The position numbers were made by a program, and so were the translations under genes. A stretch of 64,000 nucleotides of DNA from Cryphonectria parasitica EP155 (Eukaryota > Ascomycota > Sordariomycetes > Diaporthales > Cryphonectriaceae), in assembly GCF_011745365.1 (NCBI RefSeq), contig NW_024468915.1, forward strand, positions 2,582,653 to 2,646,652, given 5' to 3'. Under the pieces are notes generated by a model. It saw nothing but the letters and a program-made list of their open reading frames with translations. It ran no database searches and was not told the origin of the DNA. Position 1 is the stretch's first letter. Every line of letters starts with the position of its first letter. Positions 10,672-23,148 of the stretch are shown here, piece after piece.

Positions 10672-12669
10672 AGGTCGGTAATATTTGCTCCTCAACTGCC
10701 TTAATGAGATGAGATACACAATATTATGAGAGGGTCTTGGCCTATCACATGATCGCTTTGGACCAGCTTAGGGATTACAGGTAGAGTGCATATATAAGAC
10801 AAATACATGAACGAAGTTGCCCACATCAATGCCTGTGCAAACACAAAAAGATATGTTAAAGTCTCACGCATGGTTAAGGTTGTTATTGCGCTAGAATTAC
10901 TGAGTATCACTTACCACTTTTAATGATGTTTCAAGAATGGTTTGTATCCTATATGGATATTTTATTCGGCCGAATTTACATCGAACAGATTTGCCCAGGT
11001 CTGACAGTTCAACACTATCTCAAACAGCTGGATTCTCCCAAGGGCATGCTCTTGTAATCATCTGAATGTCAGCGCGGTGATCACTGATGACTGCGAGAAG
11101 ACCAGAGCTGCTAAAACGTCGTCCCCATTTCATCAAATAACAAGCTAAAACTGATTTCTGAAGGGCAAAATACTCGTTGGACAATCTTTGCTTACATGAG
11201 CTGATTTTTGCCTTCTCTCTTTACCTTTTTGCAGTGGCGACACGCCTAAAACAATTTTCAAAGCACTATAACAGCCCTGATCAGCATCCCATCAGTAGTA
11301 CAAAGCCATTTGAAAACGACTAGAAACTTCATAATTGTTCGGCGAAGATTCTGAGTAATCGATAAGACTTGATTCTGCGGTTGTACGGCTGGGCATCAGG
11401 TTATGTACCGCGGCTTTGCACATGCACGGATAGCAGCTTCACTCGGGCATCATCATTCGGCATCACGCAATAATAAACCCCATCATAGGGGTTTTACTGT
11501 TCTATGCAACCTCACTCAAAACTAAAGTAGTGTCCAACAAGATGAGTTCTGGACTCTCAGATATCCTGATTCCTTCTTTATTATGTCATTATGCTTGTCG
11601 TCTGCCTGTCCACAGACTGAGAGAGAGGTTGGTCTCCTTCCTAAACAGACCTAGACTCGGGGTTCGAAAAATTGACTGATATCATGTCTTGTCTCCATTT
11701 GCAGCCAGTCTCGAGAACGATTTCCTGGACCTCAATAGAGCACATATTCTAGGTAGATCACGTATGGGATGGATTTTCCTACTTCTATGCCTTATCTTCC
11801 CTAACCAGGAACCATTTATTGATTCATGTCCAGTTGCACTGCATTTCTTTTAGTAGCTAGCCACGCGCAACAATGCCAGGCGTGTATTTGCCAGCTGACA
11901 ATTAATTCAAGCTACTCTCGTCACACACTCGTGTCCACAAAATGTGCAAGAAAAACTCTGGGAAACTATCCGTACCGGCCGACCAAATTGCTGGATTTTG
12001 ACGTGCCGCATTCATGCAGGCCCGGAGAGATGTTCAGCCTCAAAGAGGCAAGTGACATTTCATGAATGGATGCTTATGGCCTCGAAGGGGCAGCCCACAC
12101 AGACATCGTTGAGCATCAACCCACTCTTCCGCTTTCCACACCTGGCAACATTCATTGTTGGCTAAGTACAAGCTCTTTTGACTCCCGGACATGCCGTACA
12201 TTTTCTCCTCAGCTGCTTCTCTATGCGTTTTCGCCCTGCATCTCTCTCGTTGACCAGCATTCATTTTCGGTGTTCAGGTCATGCTGCATGGACCTGCCTT
12301 TGCAGATATGCATGGTACCATACTTTCTTGCGCATGAGACATTCGGTCGAGTCGCTCAGCTTCACTACTACAGGGGGCCCATCAGAAAACAACCACCCCG
12401 CCCAAAGACCTCGGTGTTTTCCCATTGTCTTTTTTCGGCCGTTTCCCACACGGCCAGAGCATCAAATCCTTCCAGACGATGACCGGCGTTCACTACCGTG
12501 GCTCCGACAGTGCTACGCGTACGCAGCCCACAGCTGATCAGCTGAGCCCTCTCTTTGTCGCCGTCACTCTCAGCCTAAACCCAGGCCAGTCCAGCTGCCT
12601 TGCCGCCTCGCCCTGGCCTGCCACCTAGCAGGCGAGGCAGATGGTCGTGCATTGAAGAAGACAAAAAAT
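10672..12669. other. Intergenic region, about 2 kb
   Basis: AT-richer in its first part. The last few hundred bases before 12670 are CT-rich and are the likely promoter and leader of the next gene. The open frames at 11826-12482 show no recognisable domain. Confidence 0.6.
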
Positions 12670-15600
12670 ATGACGACGCCCTTCAGGGCCGTCTCGAGCT
12701 CCAGCGCCGTCAGCAGCGCCGGGACTCCGCCGGCATCCCCTCGCCTGCCAGCACAACCAGATACCCTCCTCTCGAGTCCAGCGCTGCCTCGTCGAGCCCC
12801 ATCTGAGGCTGCTACTACGTCGAGCACCACCGCGCGGACTCCGTCCCGTACCCTGTCTCCTCACTCTCCTTCATATGGCCGACAAGCTTCGTCACGAAGC
12901 TTGCGTACACAAACCCTCACGAGGATCGCAGGCATCTCGTCGACATCAACACCACGGACCCGACTTGCCAGGGGTGGACCACCCAGAGTCTCGGTCCGAG
13001 AAAGAACACGTCCTCGCCGGCCACCTGTGGATCCTCCCAACCTCGTTCGATATCACTGGTCCACGGCTGTCCTCCTTGTTCTCTATCTCCCACTGTTCAT
13101 CATCCCCTGGGTCATCATCTGCGTCCTGGACGTCAAACCTCTGACATGGTACGGGTCCTCTTACCAGGACTCTGGGCAGTACACGGCCAACGACATCGCA
13201 TGGGTGCCAAGATGGGTGCGGGCCTCCAACATCCTGGCGTGCTTCTCGTCTGCACTGGCATTCCCTGTGGTCACTGCTGTTCTTGCTCATGCCTCTGTTG
13301 CCTTTGTGCAGAATGTCCGTCCTGGACAGAAGATCAGCGCACGAGAACTGCTCTCCCTGGCAGACCAATGCTGGATCAGGATCAACGGTGATCGAAATAC
13401 GTGGTGGGCAAGTGCTGGTGCTACGCTGGTTGTCTTGAGTGAGTTGTGACCTTTTTTTACCTCTTCTTCTATTTGGTGTCTTTTTTTAAAGATGTAAAAA
13501 GAACAGTTCAAGGGGGCCTGCTGACCTGAGAGAACCAAATATTGCAGGTATGATCATACCTATGTTGCAGATCTCAGCTGTTCGCGTGGAGCAGATTCAG
13601 ATCGCCACATGTAACGATGTTCCACGCTCAAAGAATGATAATCCCGCCTGCCACAAGCCCAGAGACATTGGTTATGTGGTTGGCGGCTATGACCCTGAAC
13701 CAGCAGACATGGCCGTGACGCCTGGCAACCTGGTCGCCCGCAAAGTTCGCGAGCAGCTACCAACGTTTACAGACCTGGACACCCTGAATCACATCTGGCC
13801 CGAGATCGCTGGCCAGGGTGATAACTGGGCTGTAGATCTAGGCAATACCCTTTTCTACTATCAGAAGACGAGCATCGAATCGATCCCGTTCTTCGTCAGC
13901 GCGTTTCCTCAGACTTTCAACACGGGGATGCTCCGAGAACACGCCATCAGATTCAACTCGACAGCATCCTGCGAAATCGTGCCTCGATCCTCCTTCCCTG
14001 ACATATGTCCCGGAACCAACCCACTCGCTGGCGAGTTCAGCAGCGAAGAGACAACAAACCGTTTCTGCGTTCCGGGAAATTACATCCAAACACCCTGGAC
14101 GATAGACAGAAATCGACAGGATATTGTGGAGGATTTGTGGGTGGATAATTACATTCCTTATGGAAGCCCCATCACGAACATATCCATGTTTGAGATGACG
14201 GCATTGACCAATCTCACTGTTCACTGCGTGGCGACGACGACCCGAGGCTACTTTGAGCTTCCAGATGTCCACAATGGAGGGAATGCCGGAGATTTGCTGG
14301 AATATTGGCCAAGCCAGGCTGTGCTTGAGGCTGACTTTAACGATGTTGAGGTTTTGTCGACCAAGCCTCCTGCTGAGTCGTAAGTTTTGATCCCCAAGAC
14401 AAGAAGAACACATCAAACTACCTTGTTTATTGGAACGCCAGAAATCTCACAAAACTATAAATTGTGTAGTAATCCTCGCAACGCGACAGACATACTTGTT
14501 TTCCACTACGGGGCCGACCCTTTCAACAGCTGGAACGAGACCACGCCGGGGCCCTTGACCGTTCTCATTAACGCCATGCTGGGAAATGAATCTTGGTTCT
14601 ACCAGGTCCAAAATGCCAGCACTGTCCAGGAGCAGCGCGATGGTTTCGTTGCTGCTTGCTTGCGGGGACTTCCCTTCTCGGCATACACTGGCTATTTTCG
14701 AAACGGTTTCTCCATGGCCAACCTCGACTGTAGCTTTTTGAACTATCCAGGCAAGGTCCCCAGCGTGACCTCGGAGAGCTACAACTTTGGAACCTACAAC
14801 CAGACAGATGCCCGAATCGTTGGCGACGTCAGTCAGCTGGTGGCAGAGTGGTTCTCTGGCTTTGGATACAACACAAGCACCGAAGATGCGCTGGAGGCGG
14901 GCATGTACCTCGCCAACGAGGCATTGCTGGTACTGACTACAGACTCATCCAAGATTGACAGCGCTCGGCCCATCTACGTCAGTAATGGGACGTCGGTCAT
15001 CCGGCCAAACATGCGAAATCCGTCCAAGGCTGTCGTGTCGTTTCTGATGCTGGCCGAAATGCTGGCCCTGATTATGCTGGCCGTCTTCATCTATCGTATG
15101 CCCACGTTTGGGTCAAGGCTGGATGCAGTCCACATAGCGACCATTGGATCACAGCTGTCCAGGCAGACCGGCACAGAATTACCGCCGTTAGGTCTGCGCC
15201 CTCGGGGGTTGGCGCGACAGAAATACCTGAAGAATCTGGAAGAAACCGACGGTCTCATTGGTGTCCAGGAAGAGGTGGAGCTGACTCCCCTGACGAGGAG
15301 CTCAGTGGTCAGCCCTAGGACGTCTGCCACATTGACGCCAGGGTCAGGCCTAAGCTACCCTTCACCGCAGCCGCAGGGGCCGTCGCCGTCCTCACCAGCT
15401 CCTTCGATCCATGGAGCCCAGCCCAGGCCGCCTGGTGGCGTTCTCACAAGACCAGGACCCAGAGTGCACTCCTTTGCAAGCACAGCCCACACAGACGATG
15501 AGATCACATCGGCACTTGACGCTGTGTCTGAGGTCAACGACCCAGATGCACCACCCAAATATGGAGACGTGGTCCAGGCAGATGCACAGAGGGCAGCGGC

Positions 15601-15814
15601 GACGGCGCAGCACAAGAAACTGGTTGTGGGCGGATCAGGAAGGATCACGCGAGAAATGGCGATGCGGCCGAGACAGCCTCGCGTGCCCAGAATGGCGTAT
15701 AACACGAGGCCAAGGCCACTATCTCGAGCCGGAGGGGTGGCTAGCCCTATAGAATCTCGGATAAGGAGTAACAGGAGCTCCGTGATTGGCAGTCAAAATA
15801 GGGTATTAGCATAG
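12670..15814 (+). CDS. Large fungal membrane protein with extracellular domain, function unknown
   Basis: Exons 12670-13438, 13548-14379 and 14470-15814 encode 981 aa. Introns are 109 and 90 nt, GT-AG, with exact frames. The N-terminal ~125 residues are Ser/Pro/Thr-rich and basic. Three hydrophobic segments follow (starting WSTAVLLVLYLPLFIIPW, ASNILACFSSALAFPVV and WWASAGATLVVLSMII), then a domain of roughly 500 residues with many N-glycosylation sequons and scattered Cys, probably outside the cell or in the lumen. A last helix (FLMLAEMLALIMLAVFIYRM) precedes a cytoplasmic Pro/Ser-rich tail of about 240 residues. I do not recognise a named family; similar-looking uncharacterised proteins are common in filamentous ascomycetes. 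The topology suggests a surface protein, but no function is claimed. Confidence 0.85.
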
Positions 15815-16124
15815 GGAAGGACTCACAAAATTCTGGGGGTTGGTATCATAGCGATGTAACGACTATTTGGGTTTCATCTTGTCTCTCTCCGTCTTGTTTC
15901 TCTCTTTTCTTTTTGAACTTGGATTTTCATATGTATTATCATAGATACCCTTCATTTGGAACCTGATACTAATAGAACTATTCTTTCACACTTCTTTCCC
16001 CCAATGTCGTTGCCATTCTAAGAATTTTTAGCGGCCTCCCATGTGTCGTGACATTTGTTTATACATATTAATTGCAAAGTTGCTCGACCAAAAACAGAAA
16101 ATGAAACTCGGTCATGGAATAGTT
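15815..16124. other. Short convergent intergenic region
   Basis: AT- and T-rich shared 3' flank of the membrane-protein gene (+) and the peroxidase gene (-). Nothing else is seen. Confidence 0.7.
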
Positions 16125-17005
16125 TTAACCAAAAATTGTGCTGGTACAATCCACGAGTCCCGTATCGTCCACACCGAGAAGTGCCATCTTCTCAAAGGCA
16201 CTTGCAAAGTCCGTGTTCCATGTGCTCTGGCTGTCTCTGTACTCAATCCACGCAGCATTGGTCGCGTTGTTCTCTGCAAGATCCTGGTCGGAGGCAATGC
16301 TGGCGGGCTGCGTGCCGTTCAGCACCTCGCCGTAGTAGGTTGGGCTGTCCAGCTTGTCCACCGTGGTATCGAATGGAACACCAGCGAGGCTCCTGGCGGC
16401 AGAGTGAGACCCGACGAGGGCTACGAGCTCCTTGGCCGTGAAGCCCTTGGCCTCGAAGCCGGCGATGAGGGTCGTGGCGTTCGTGTTGGGACCGGGAATT
16501 GCGGTTGGGTTGGCAGTCGAGGTGTCCGTTCGGCCGACTTGCACCGTCACCGTTGGCCCTGGAGGGCATTGTGCCACGGCAATAGCTGGAATAGGATGTC
16601 AGTTGAATTTTGTCCATAATTACCATGATTGAGACATGTTTTAAGGATTGTATAAGAACCAGGAGAGGAGGAGGACATCAGCTTACCACCCGCGACTTGG
16701 ATTAGATCCGCCACGCTGACATTGTACTCGGTGGCCTTGTCACCCAGAGTGGTGCAAATATCCACGAGTTGTACATTCTCAGCGCGTGTTGCACATTCAT
16801 CGCTGAGAATGATGGACCCATCACAGGCTCCGGCATAGCAGTCGTGGAATGGCAGGCGAATTGCGGCCCGGGTGTCATTGTTGCAAGTCGAGAAGAGATT
16901 GGACTTGAGGTCTGAAGCCACAGTGCCCCAGATAGCAGGACATTGGGCCTGGGTAGTGGCAACCAAAGCCATAGTGGCAAGGAGGAGGAAGATGTTGGAG
17001 TGCAT
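16125..17005 (-). CDS. Small secreted haem peroxidase (plant/fungal peroxidase superfamily)
   Basis: Exons 17005-16687 and 16585-16125 (101-nt intron) encode 259 aa. Residues 1-20 form a signal peptide ending ATTQA. The distal haem site is at residues 50-56 (RLPFHDC, with Arg50 and His54) and the proximal His is His167 in LVGSHSAA. Several Cys suggest disulfides. PF00141-type secreted peroxidases use H2O2 to oxidise phenolics or other donors. At 259 aa this is shorter than basidiomycete lignin or manganese peroxidases (about 340-370), so it belongs with the short ascomycete forms. I cannot assign a substrate. Secretion is inferred from the signal peptide. Confidence 0.9.
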
Positions 17006-18992
17006 TTTCTTCTTGTTTTCTTTCCCGCGCTATTGAAGCAAATGAGGTTCAATGTAGGTGGAAGGTGATAGTGAGGAACAATACACAGTTTAATCGAGTA
17101 CAACAAATGACAATTATGACTAGGGATAATTACAGTAGTAGAGTTGAGTTCATACCTCATAGTCACTGCTCACGAGGAGGGAGGAACTATTGCCCTTTAT
17201 ACAGATGATCCTTGATATGATATTTCACTCAATAGCGGTATTTTGAGTACTTTCTCGTCAGCGTCGTCGACCACGACTGACTTGCGAAGCCCCGCAACCA
17301 TTGCCAAACATCAACCCTTCGGGGTGATCTAGAATTAGGACATAAAACGGCATCAATTCGTACAAGTGGTTCTCTAGCTCGGATGTTAGCGATATTAAGG
17401 TCACATTGCTTGCGCAAGCCTGAGGCCTTTGCGAATCCGCAAGAAACATCAAATAGTCTCAACGAGTCTGGGCATCCGATCATGATAGTGATGAGCCCAG
17501 GCCGCTACCGTGTTTTGCAGTTATCGTCTAAATCTCGGCCTCATAATCTTCAGCTCTATTGGGAATTTGAGGCAGGGAATGCTGGTCAGACATCTGTGCT
17601 TGTCGATCAAAGTTTCGAGACCCCTTAGTCGCGACCAAAGTGTGGCAGACCTAATCATGGGGTTGGCAAAGACTCGAGGCACATTTGACTGGCGAGGAGA
17701 GGGGCAGAATGTGCTCAGATATCCCCACCACGAACGTTGCGTATACTATGTACTCGTCCGATATTTAGTCCACGGTACAGAGACGTGGGTCAGAAAAGCG
17801 ACCAAAGCTTTGACGCGTCTGCAAGAAACGCAAGACACGTCAAGTTGGCGGACCCGACCCTCCTGAAATTGGGCGTTTCCGAGTCGTTGTAGTCTGACCG
17901 TCGGAAGGCGGGGAAGAGAAGGGAGAAAAGTAAAGTGCAGCCGAGTAATAAGCTTACGATGATAGGCAGAAATAACTGCCAAAAACTTTTTGGAAATTGC
18001 CCCAAGTGATCGACGCTGCAGTGCTGCTCGGCCCATTCCACTGGCCGTGCTCTTGAAACGAGACACGGCCGTGGGGCGTGTGTTGGATGTGAACATCGAT
18101 GTCGCCGGATTGTATGACTTTGCAAGGACTTGGGCCGGCGGCCTATGGCAGTCAAAATAGTATCTGTCTCTGGCTGGTTGTGTCTACTATGAGATCGTTC
18201 TCACCAGCTACTTGAACACACTTTGCGATAGACGGATTGACGGGGGTACATGAAATGGGTCCTCAAATCTCGTGCCCTTGTACTCACCCAAGTGATCAAT
18301 GCGTAGGATGTATGTCCGGTCGTGTCTCTCTCCTTCTTCTTCTCCATTTCCCTTCTAATTTGACTCTAAGGCATCTGGTCATCTCCATGCATAACTTATA
18401 CATAACTACGACCTTACTTAAGGTGGAGATATTGAGTGATATTATCGCAGCTATTACCAGTATTAGGGTTGATTATACTATAGACCTTGCACTCCAGGCG
18501 GGGCTGCTCAACAGAGTTTCGATGGTACATCTGAATCTTCCTCCCCCATGCAAACCTAGGTATAAGAGGAGAGATACTACGACGGCCTTGAAAACGACTA
18601 TCTATGCTATACTCATTATTGATGAACTCTCTTCCAGGTGTCACGGTCCGTATAGGAAGCAGTCAACCTTCGTTCTACCGTCGTCACTCTTTCATAGCCA
18701 CAGCTGCTTCGACCAGGACACACCGAATGTATTTTACTCATCTGCCAATCGCCCTAGGATTGGCAATTGCTCAAGATACACATTCATTGATGTGGCCTAT
18801 ACTATAAAATCCGTAGCTGTCCAAGGCGTACTTAAATGTCACAGATATGAATAGAATGCAGAAATGCTTCCTTCCTTTTCTTCGCTCATCAGTGAGGCCT
18901 CTGCACTCTTAACACCAAGTGTTGCTCGTAGTAGCATGACCATCCAGTGTGGCGACAGAGACATGCATTCGTGCCTAGCAACTTACAAAGCT
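17006..18992. other. Intergenic region, about 2 kb
   Basis: Promoter side of the peroxidase at the left and 3' flank of the next minus-strand gene at the right. An open frame at 18237-18854 spans AT-rich sequence and has no domain, signal peptide or helix that supports it. Nothing else recognised. Confidence 0.55.
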
Positions 18993-20345
18993 TCATGAAT
19001 GATGTAGAGGCTCCAATTTCTCCTCATCACCAGCCGGATCTCGCTTCCACAACAGCAGCGGCCTCTTTTTCACATTTTCATCCTGCTCAACTGTCCTCTC
19101 ACCGTCGCCAAACAAGGGCTTGAACCACCGGTCGTAAAGACCCCACGTGAGGTGAAAGAAAGTGTCCATGACCAGGCCAAGCCAGACTGGCACCCTGCCA
19201 TTATCATCCGCCAGCACCCTCGACAGGCCCAGGTACAATGCCAACCAAGGCCCGACCAGTGCCAGGAACAAGAACTGCCCCAGAGCCTGGAGACGTGTGG
19301 TGATGGTATACGGCTGCAGACTCGCCAGGTATCGCTGATACTCCACGGGCAGGTCATGCTCGGCCGCGCCGTCGACGATGAGCTTGAGGTACCGAGCCGA
19401 GGGCTGAGCGTACTCTGGATCAGGGCGGACAGGCTGAAGCAGCAGCTTCTTCCACCAGTCTTTCAGTCTGTCCAGTGGGCCATCGTCGTCATCGTCGCCA
19501 TCGCTGTCGTCGCCGTCATCATTGTTTCCATCGTCTCCGTCCTCAGGCTTTTTGGGAAGTCGAGGCGCATAGAGAGTGTGCGCAAGGAAGGGCTTGGGTA
19601 GACCTGGATAAGGCGGATCTTCCGGGATTCCAGGGGGTCGGGTCGGGATCGGAATACACGGCACGAGTATGTCTTGATACGAGGAGCCACCACCCTCCGT
19701 CTTCACAATCTTTGCATAGTCTTCTGGTGTAACCTCGTAAACAACGCCGATCAGGCCTCCATCCCACTGCGGATCGCCAGGAACCCTCTCGTGGTGGGCA
19801 ATGTCCCCCCTTCTCGGGTGCACAGAGCCAACTTTGTCTTGCGCGGGAGGGGGCAACGAAACCCCCGGCGGCGGGTGTGGGATGACGACGGCGGGCGGGT
19901 CTGGCAGCCCTGGAGGGATCTTGGGCGGCTTGGGGATCTTGCGAGGGGCGGTATTGGCGAAGCAGGGCTCCTTGTAGGCGATGCCTGGCAGATCGAACGT
20001 CAGGCGCAACGAGGGGGCCGAGACGTTGACGGCCGAGAGGGGACGGATGCCGCGCTGGCCGAGGAAGGTCTGGGCACAGAGGTTGGAGCCGTAGGCGAGA
20101 TAGAGAACGGTCGAGGAGGTGGCGTCGGCGAGGTAGGGGGCAGCGAGGGGCGACGAGGAAGGGAGAGGCTCTTCTGGGCACGGCTTGGGGCTTGCGCGGG
20201 CAAGACGATCGTAGGATGTGCGGCCGAGGGAGGAGACTGGTGGATAGTCTAAGGGTTCGGGTGTGGGCGTGAAGTCGACGGTCTGGATGCGCCGAAGGGC
20301 TGCGCAGGCATAGCTGCTCTTTGGCGGTGGTGGCGTGGATGCCAT
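18993..20345 (-). CDS. Gamma-glutamylcyclotransferase-like membrane-associated protein
   Basis: Single exon, 450 aa, starting at ATG 20345. The GGCT/AIG2-like signature LYLAYGSNL sits at about residues 81-89, followed by conserved GIRPLSAVNVSAPSLRLTFD and a downstream segment (GGLIGVVYEVTPEDYAKIVKTEG) that carries the candidate catalytic Glu region. A Pro-rich loop splits the fold. C-terminal to it are a run of Asp/Asn residues and a hydrophobic stretch (LFLALVGPWLALYLGL), possibly one or two membrane segments. GGCT-fold enzymes release 5-oxoproline from gamma-glutamyl compounds; related fungal proteins occur in gliotoxin clusters (GliK). No such cluster is seen here, so a general role in gamma-glutamyl or glutathione turnover is a guess. 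Confidence 0.82.
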   Translation of the reverse strand: MASTPPPPKSSYACAALRRIQTVDFTPTPEPLDYPPVSSLGRTSYDRLARASPKPCPEEPLPSSSPLAAPYLADATSSTVLYLAYGSNLCAQTFLGQRGIRPLSAVNVSAPSLRLTFDLPGIAYKEPCFANTAPRKIPKPPKIPPGLPDPPAVVIPHPPPGVSLPPPAQDKVGSVHPRRGDIAHHERVPGDPQWDGGLIGVVYEVTPEDYAKIVKTEGGGSSYQDILVPCIPIPTRPPGIPEDPPYPGLPKPFLAHTLYAPRLPKKPEDGDDGNNDDGDDSDGDDDDDGPLDRLKDWWKKLLLQPVRPDPEYAQPSARYLKLIVDGAAEHDLPVEYQRYLASLQPYTITTRLQALGQFLFLALVGPWLALYLGLSRVLADDNGRVPVWLGLVMDTFFHLTWGLYDRWFKPLFGDGERTVEQDENVKKRPLLLWKRDPAGDEEKLEPLHHS

Positions 20346-21369
20346 TGTCTTTTTCTTGTTCTTCTTGCTTTCCTTCGCGTTCGTCTTGTCTCCTTCGAAA
20401 TCCAATGAATATTCACATCAGTCAGAAGGGAGTCGATGACGGGAGTGAGAATTAGGATATGGAAGAGGGGAAGGTGGAGGATGAGCATATACTGATTGAG
20501 GGTATGATGCTTTATCAGCAACCCTGCAAGGTCACGCAGTGTGCATGCGTGGCCCAAGGAAACGTCAAGTTTACGGGCGGCTTCCGGGCTGTACAGTGTA
20601 CCGAAGTACCCCCTTGCCGTCCGCCACAGGCGCAGTGTCTCAGCCTAGAGACGAACCTGCAGATGGTCCGTAGGGGCAACTCTAGGTCCGAACACTATCA
20701 TTAATACCGCAGGGTGCTTACTTATCTCTCCGGCGTTATACCCAGCCCTTGAGCTATACACAAGCACGGGAGGATCATATATTGTAAACTAGATCTGAAC
20801 CTGAAGATTTGGACAAGGTATGATTAAATTTGCCAGTAAAACTGCAATAGATGATGCTACAAGAAGAGAAAATAGAAGCACTCGGCGCATGGGTTTAGGA
20901 CCAGCTTCCAACACACCAAGGGCCTAGGGAACCGGGCTACGTTCTAGGGGTCGATCCTTGATACCTTTGCTGCAAGTTATTTGGCTTGAGGAACTGGTCA
21001 GGAAGCGGTGCTGTACATGCTGCGTCTGGAAAGAACAACGTTTGACAGCCAGTGAATCTATAGAAACAGGTACTTACTCTAAACCTTTCAGCCATGTCTA
21101 CGTACCACCGCCGTAACCGTAGCACCACGTCATATGCTAGCTAATCAATTGGATCCCTGCAGCACGTGGGGTTTTATCGACAAACGCCTTTGGAGGGGCA
21201 GAACTTTTTGCGGGACAACGTGAAGAAGAGAAACCGTGCGCAAGAAACAAAAACCATAAGATCACTCACAGCCTTGTCACTCGCATACTATAGCTTGCAC
21301 CCTGTTTTTTCTTCCCAGACTTTTTCATATTTTTCACAACATACATACATTCACTTCTTCTTCCAAGTC
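20346..21369. other. Divergent promoter region
   Basis: About 1 kb between the GGCT-like gene (-) and MRI1 (+). The last 100 bases before 21370 are CT-rich. No gene seen. Confidence 0.6.
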
Positions 21370-22751
21370 ATGGCCAGCCTGCAAGCCATCAAATACACTC
21401 GAGGGAGTCTGGAGGTGTTGGACCAGCTCAAACTCCCCCACGAGCATCACTACGACGAGGTGTCGACATGTGAGGAGGCCTTTGACTGCATCAGGTCCAT
21501 GAGGGTCCGTGGAGCTCCGGCCATCGCCATTGTCGCTGCTCTTGCGCTGGCTGTCGAGCTGAATCGCGGAGCTTGCAGTACGTTTAATCGATGAATTTGC
21601 AAACCCCTTGTTTCTTGAAAGGAATTATTATTTGTTTGCACGCTCATGCCCCCAGAATGCACTCATCTTGTTCGTTTATTTTCAAGTGGAAGGCCATACA
21701 GGGCACTTGGCACATAAACCAGCCAGCAGTAGACACAGTGATTAACCATTCTACAGAAGCTGAATCCGTTGACGATACAATTTCCTACATCGACAGTCGG
21801 CTAGACTACTTAAAGGGATCTCGCCCTACCGCCGTGGACCTGACTAACGCCATCAATCACCTCAAAACCGCCATCCGCTCGCCTTCGCAGGAGACCACCA
21901 GTGCCGTCCCCACGCCCACGCCAAAGGATGCGGTGCTGGACACCTTCATCGCCACTGCAGAGGCCATCCTCGCCAAGGACCTGCAGACCAACCTCTCCAT
22001 AGGCGAGCACGGGGCGGGGTGGCTGGCAGAGCAACACAGGATCTCATCCTCCTCTCCCGCTAGCCGGATCTCTGTGCTCACACACTGCAACACCGGCTCG
22101 CTCGCCACCTCGGGCCACGGCACTGCCCTGGGCATCATCCGGACCCTGCAGGCTAAGGGTCTGCTGAAGCATGCGTTTTGCACAGAGACCCGCCCCTACA
22201 ACCAGGGTAGCCGTCTGACCTCCTTCGAGCTCGTGTTCGAGGGAATCCCATCCACTTTGATCACGGACTCGATGGCTGCCGCGCTGTTCCGCTTGAAGAA
22301 GGCCGACATGAACATCGGCGCAGTCATTGTGGGCGCAGACCGCGTGGTCCGCAACGGCGACACGGCCAACAAGATCGGCACTTACCAGCTCGCCGTGTTG
22401 GCGTGGCATCACGGGGTAAAGTTCGTGGTGGCCGCGCCGACCACCTCGGTAGACCTAGAGACGGAGACGGGCGACGGCATCAAGATCGAGGAGAGGAAGG
22501 CGGAGGAGCTGACACAGATCAGTGGGGCGGTCGTGGGCGCCGATGGGAAGGTGGATGTCAGCAGCACGGCGAGGGTGGCCATTGCCGACCAGAGAATCAA
22601 CGTGTGGAACCCGGCCTTTGATGTCACGCCTGCAGAGCTCATTGACGCCATCGTGACGGAGAAGGGCGCCGTGGTCAAGAACACCGACGGCAAATTCGAT
22701 TTCAGCGAGGTCATGCCTGAGCGGTGGGCAAAGATTGTGGGCGGCCAGTGA
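21370..22751 (+). CDS. MRI1: Methylthioribose-1-phosphate isomerase
   Basis: Exons 21370-21577 and 21757-22751 encode 400 aa; the 179-nt intron ends CTACAG and the join restores the frame. The enzyme converts 5-methylthioribose-1-phosphate to 5-methylthioribulose-1-phosphate in the methionine salvage pathway. Supporting motifs are [18 protein letters not shown] near the N-terminus, the catalytic Cys in [18 protein letters not shown], the catalytic Asp in [20 protein letters not shown], and the C-terminal [20 protein letters not shown]. Length and order match the aIF2B/MtnA-type isomerase family. Cytosol and nucleus in yeast. It converges with an M20 peptidase gene, leaving only 92 bp between stop codons. 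Confidence 0.96.
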
Positions 22752-22843
22752 TCACATGCACCTCCTCCTCTTCAGGACTTCAGTAATTGACAGGTCTCTT
22801 TCTCACTCTCCTCCTCTCTCTATCCAATTACTGTGCGCCCTTT

Positions 22844-23095
22844 TCAAATCTCCAGACTGTGTAGAATGAGCTTCTTGTATCCTTCGACGGCCGTCTCCAG
22901 GTCGCCAACCGTCAGCGCTTCGTCGTCACCATGAGCCACAAGGATGGTTCCAGGCCCGTAAAGATATCGGGTATGGTCGCCCTCAAGGTATGGGATATCT
23001 GTCCCGTAATTGGCGACCAAGGTGTCGAACCCTATAAAATGGATAAATCGAGTTAGAAGCAGGCAGACTGATATAAGGGTCGTCGGCCCAAAGCT

Positions 23096-23148
<53 letters not shown>

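Noticed and set aside
11826..12482. Plus-strand frames before the 981-residue membrane protein
   Set aside because: No splice pattern joins them to the gene at 12670 and no domain is seen; treated as promoter/leader.
18237..18854. 205-residue open frame on the plus strand
   Set aside because: AT-rich, no domain, no convincing helix or signal peptide, low-complexity residue use; most likely chance.
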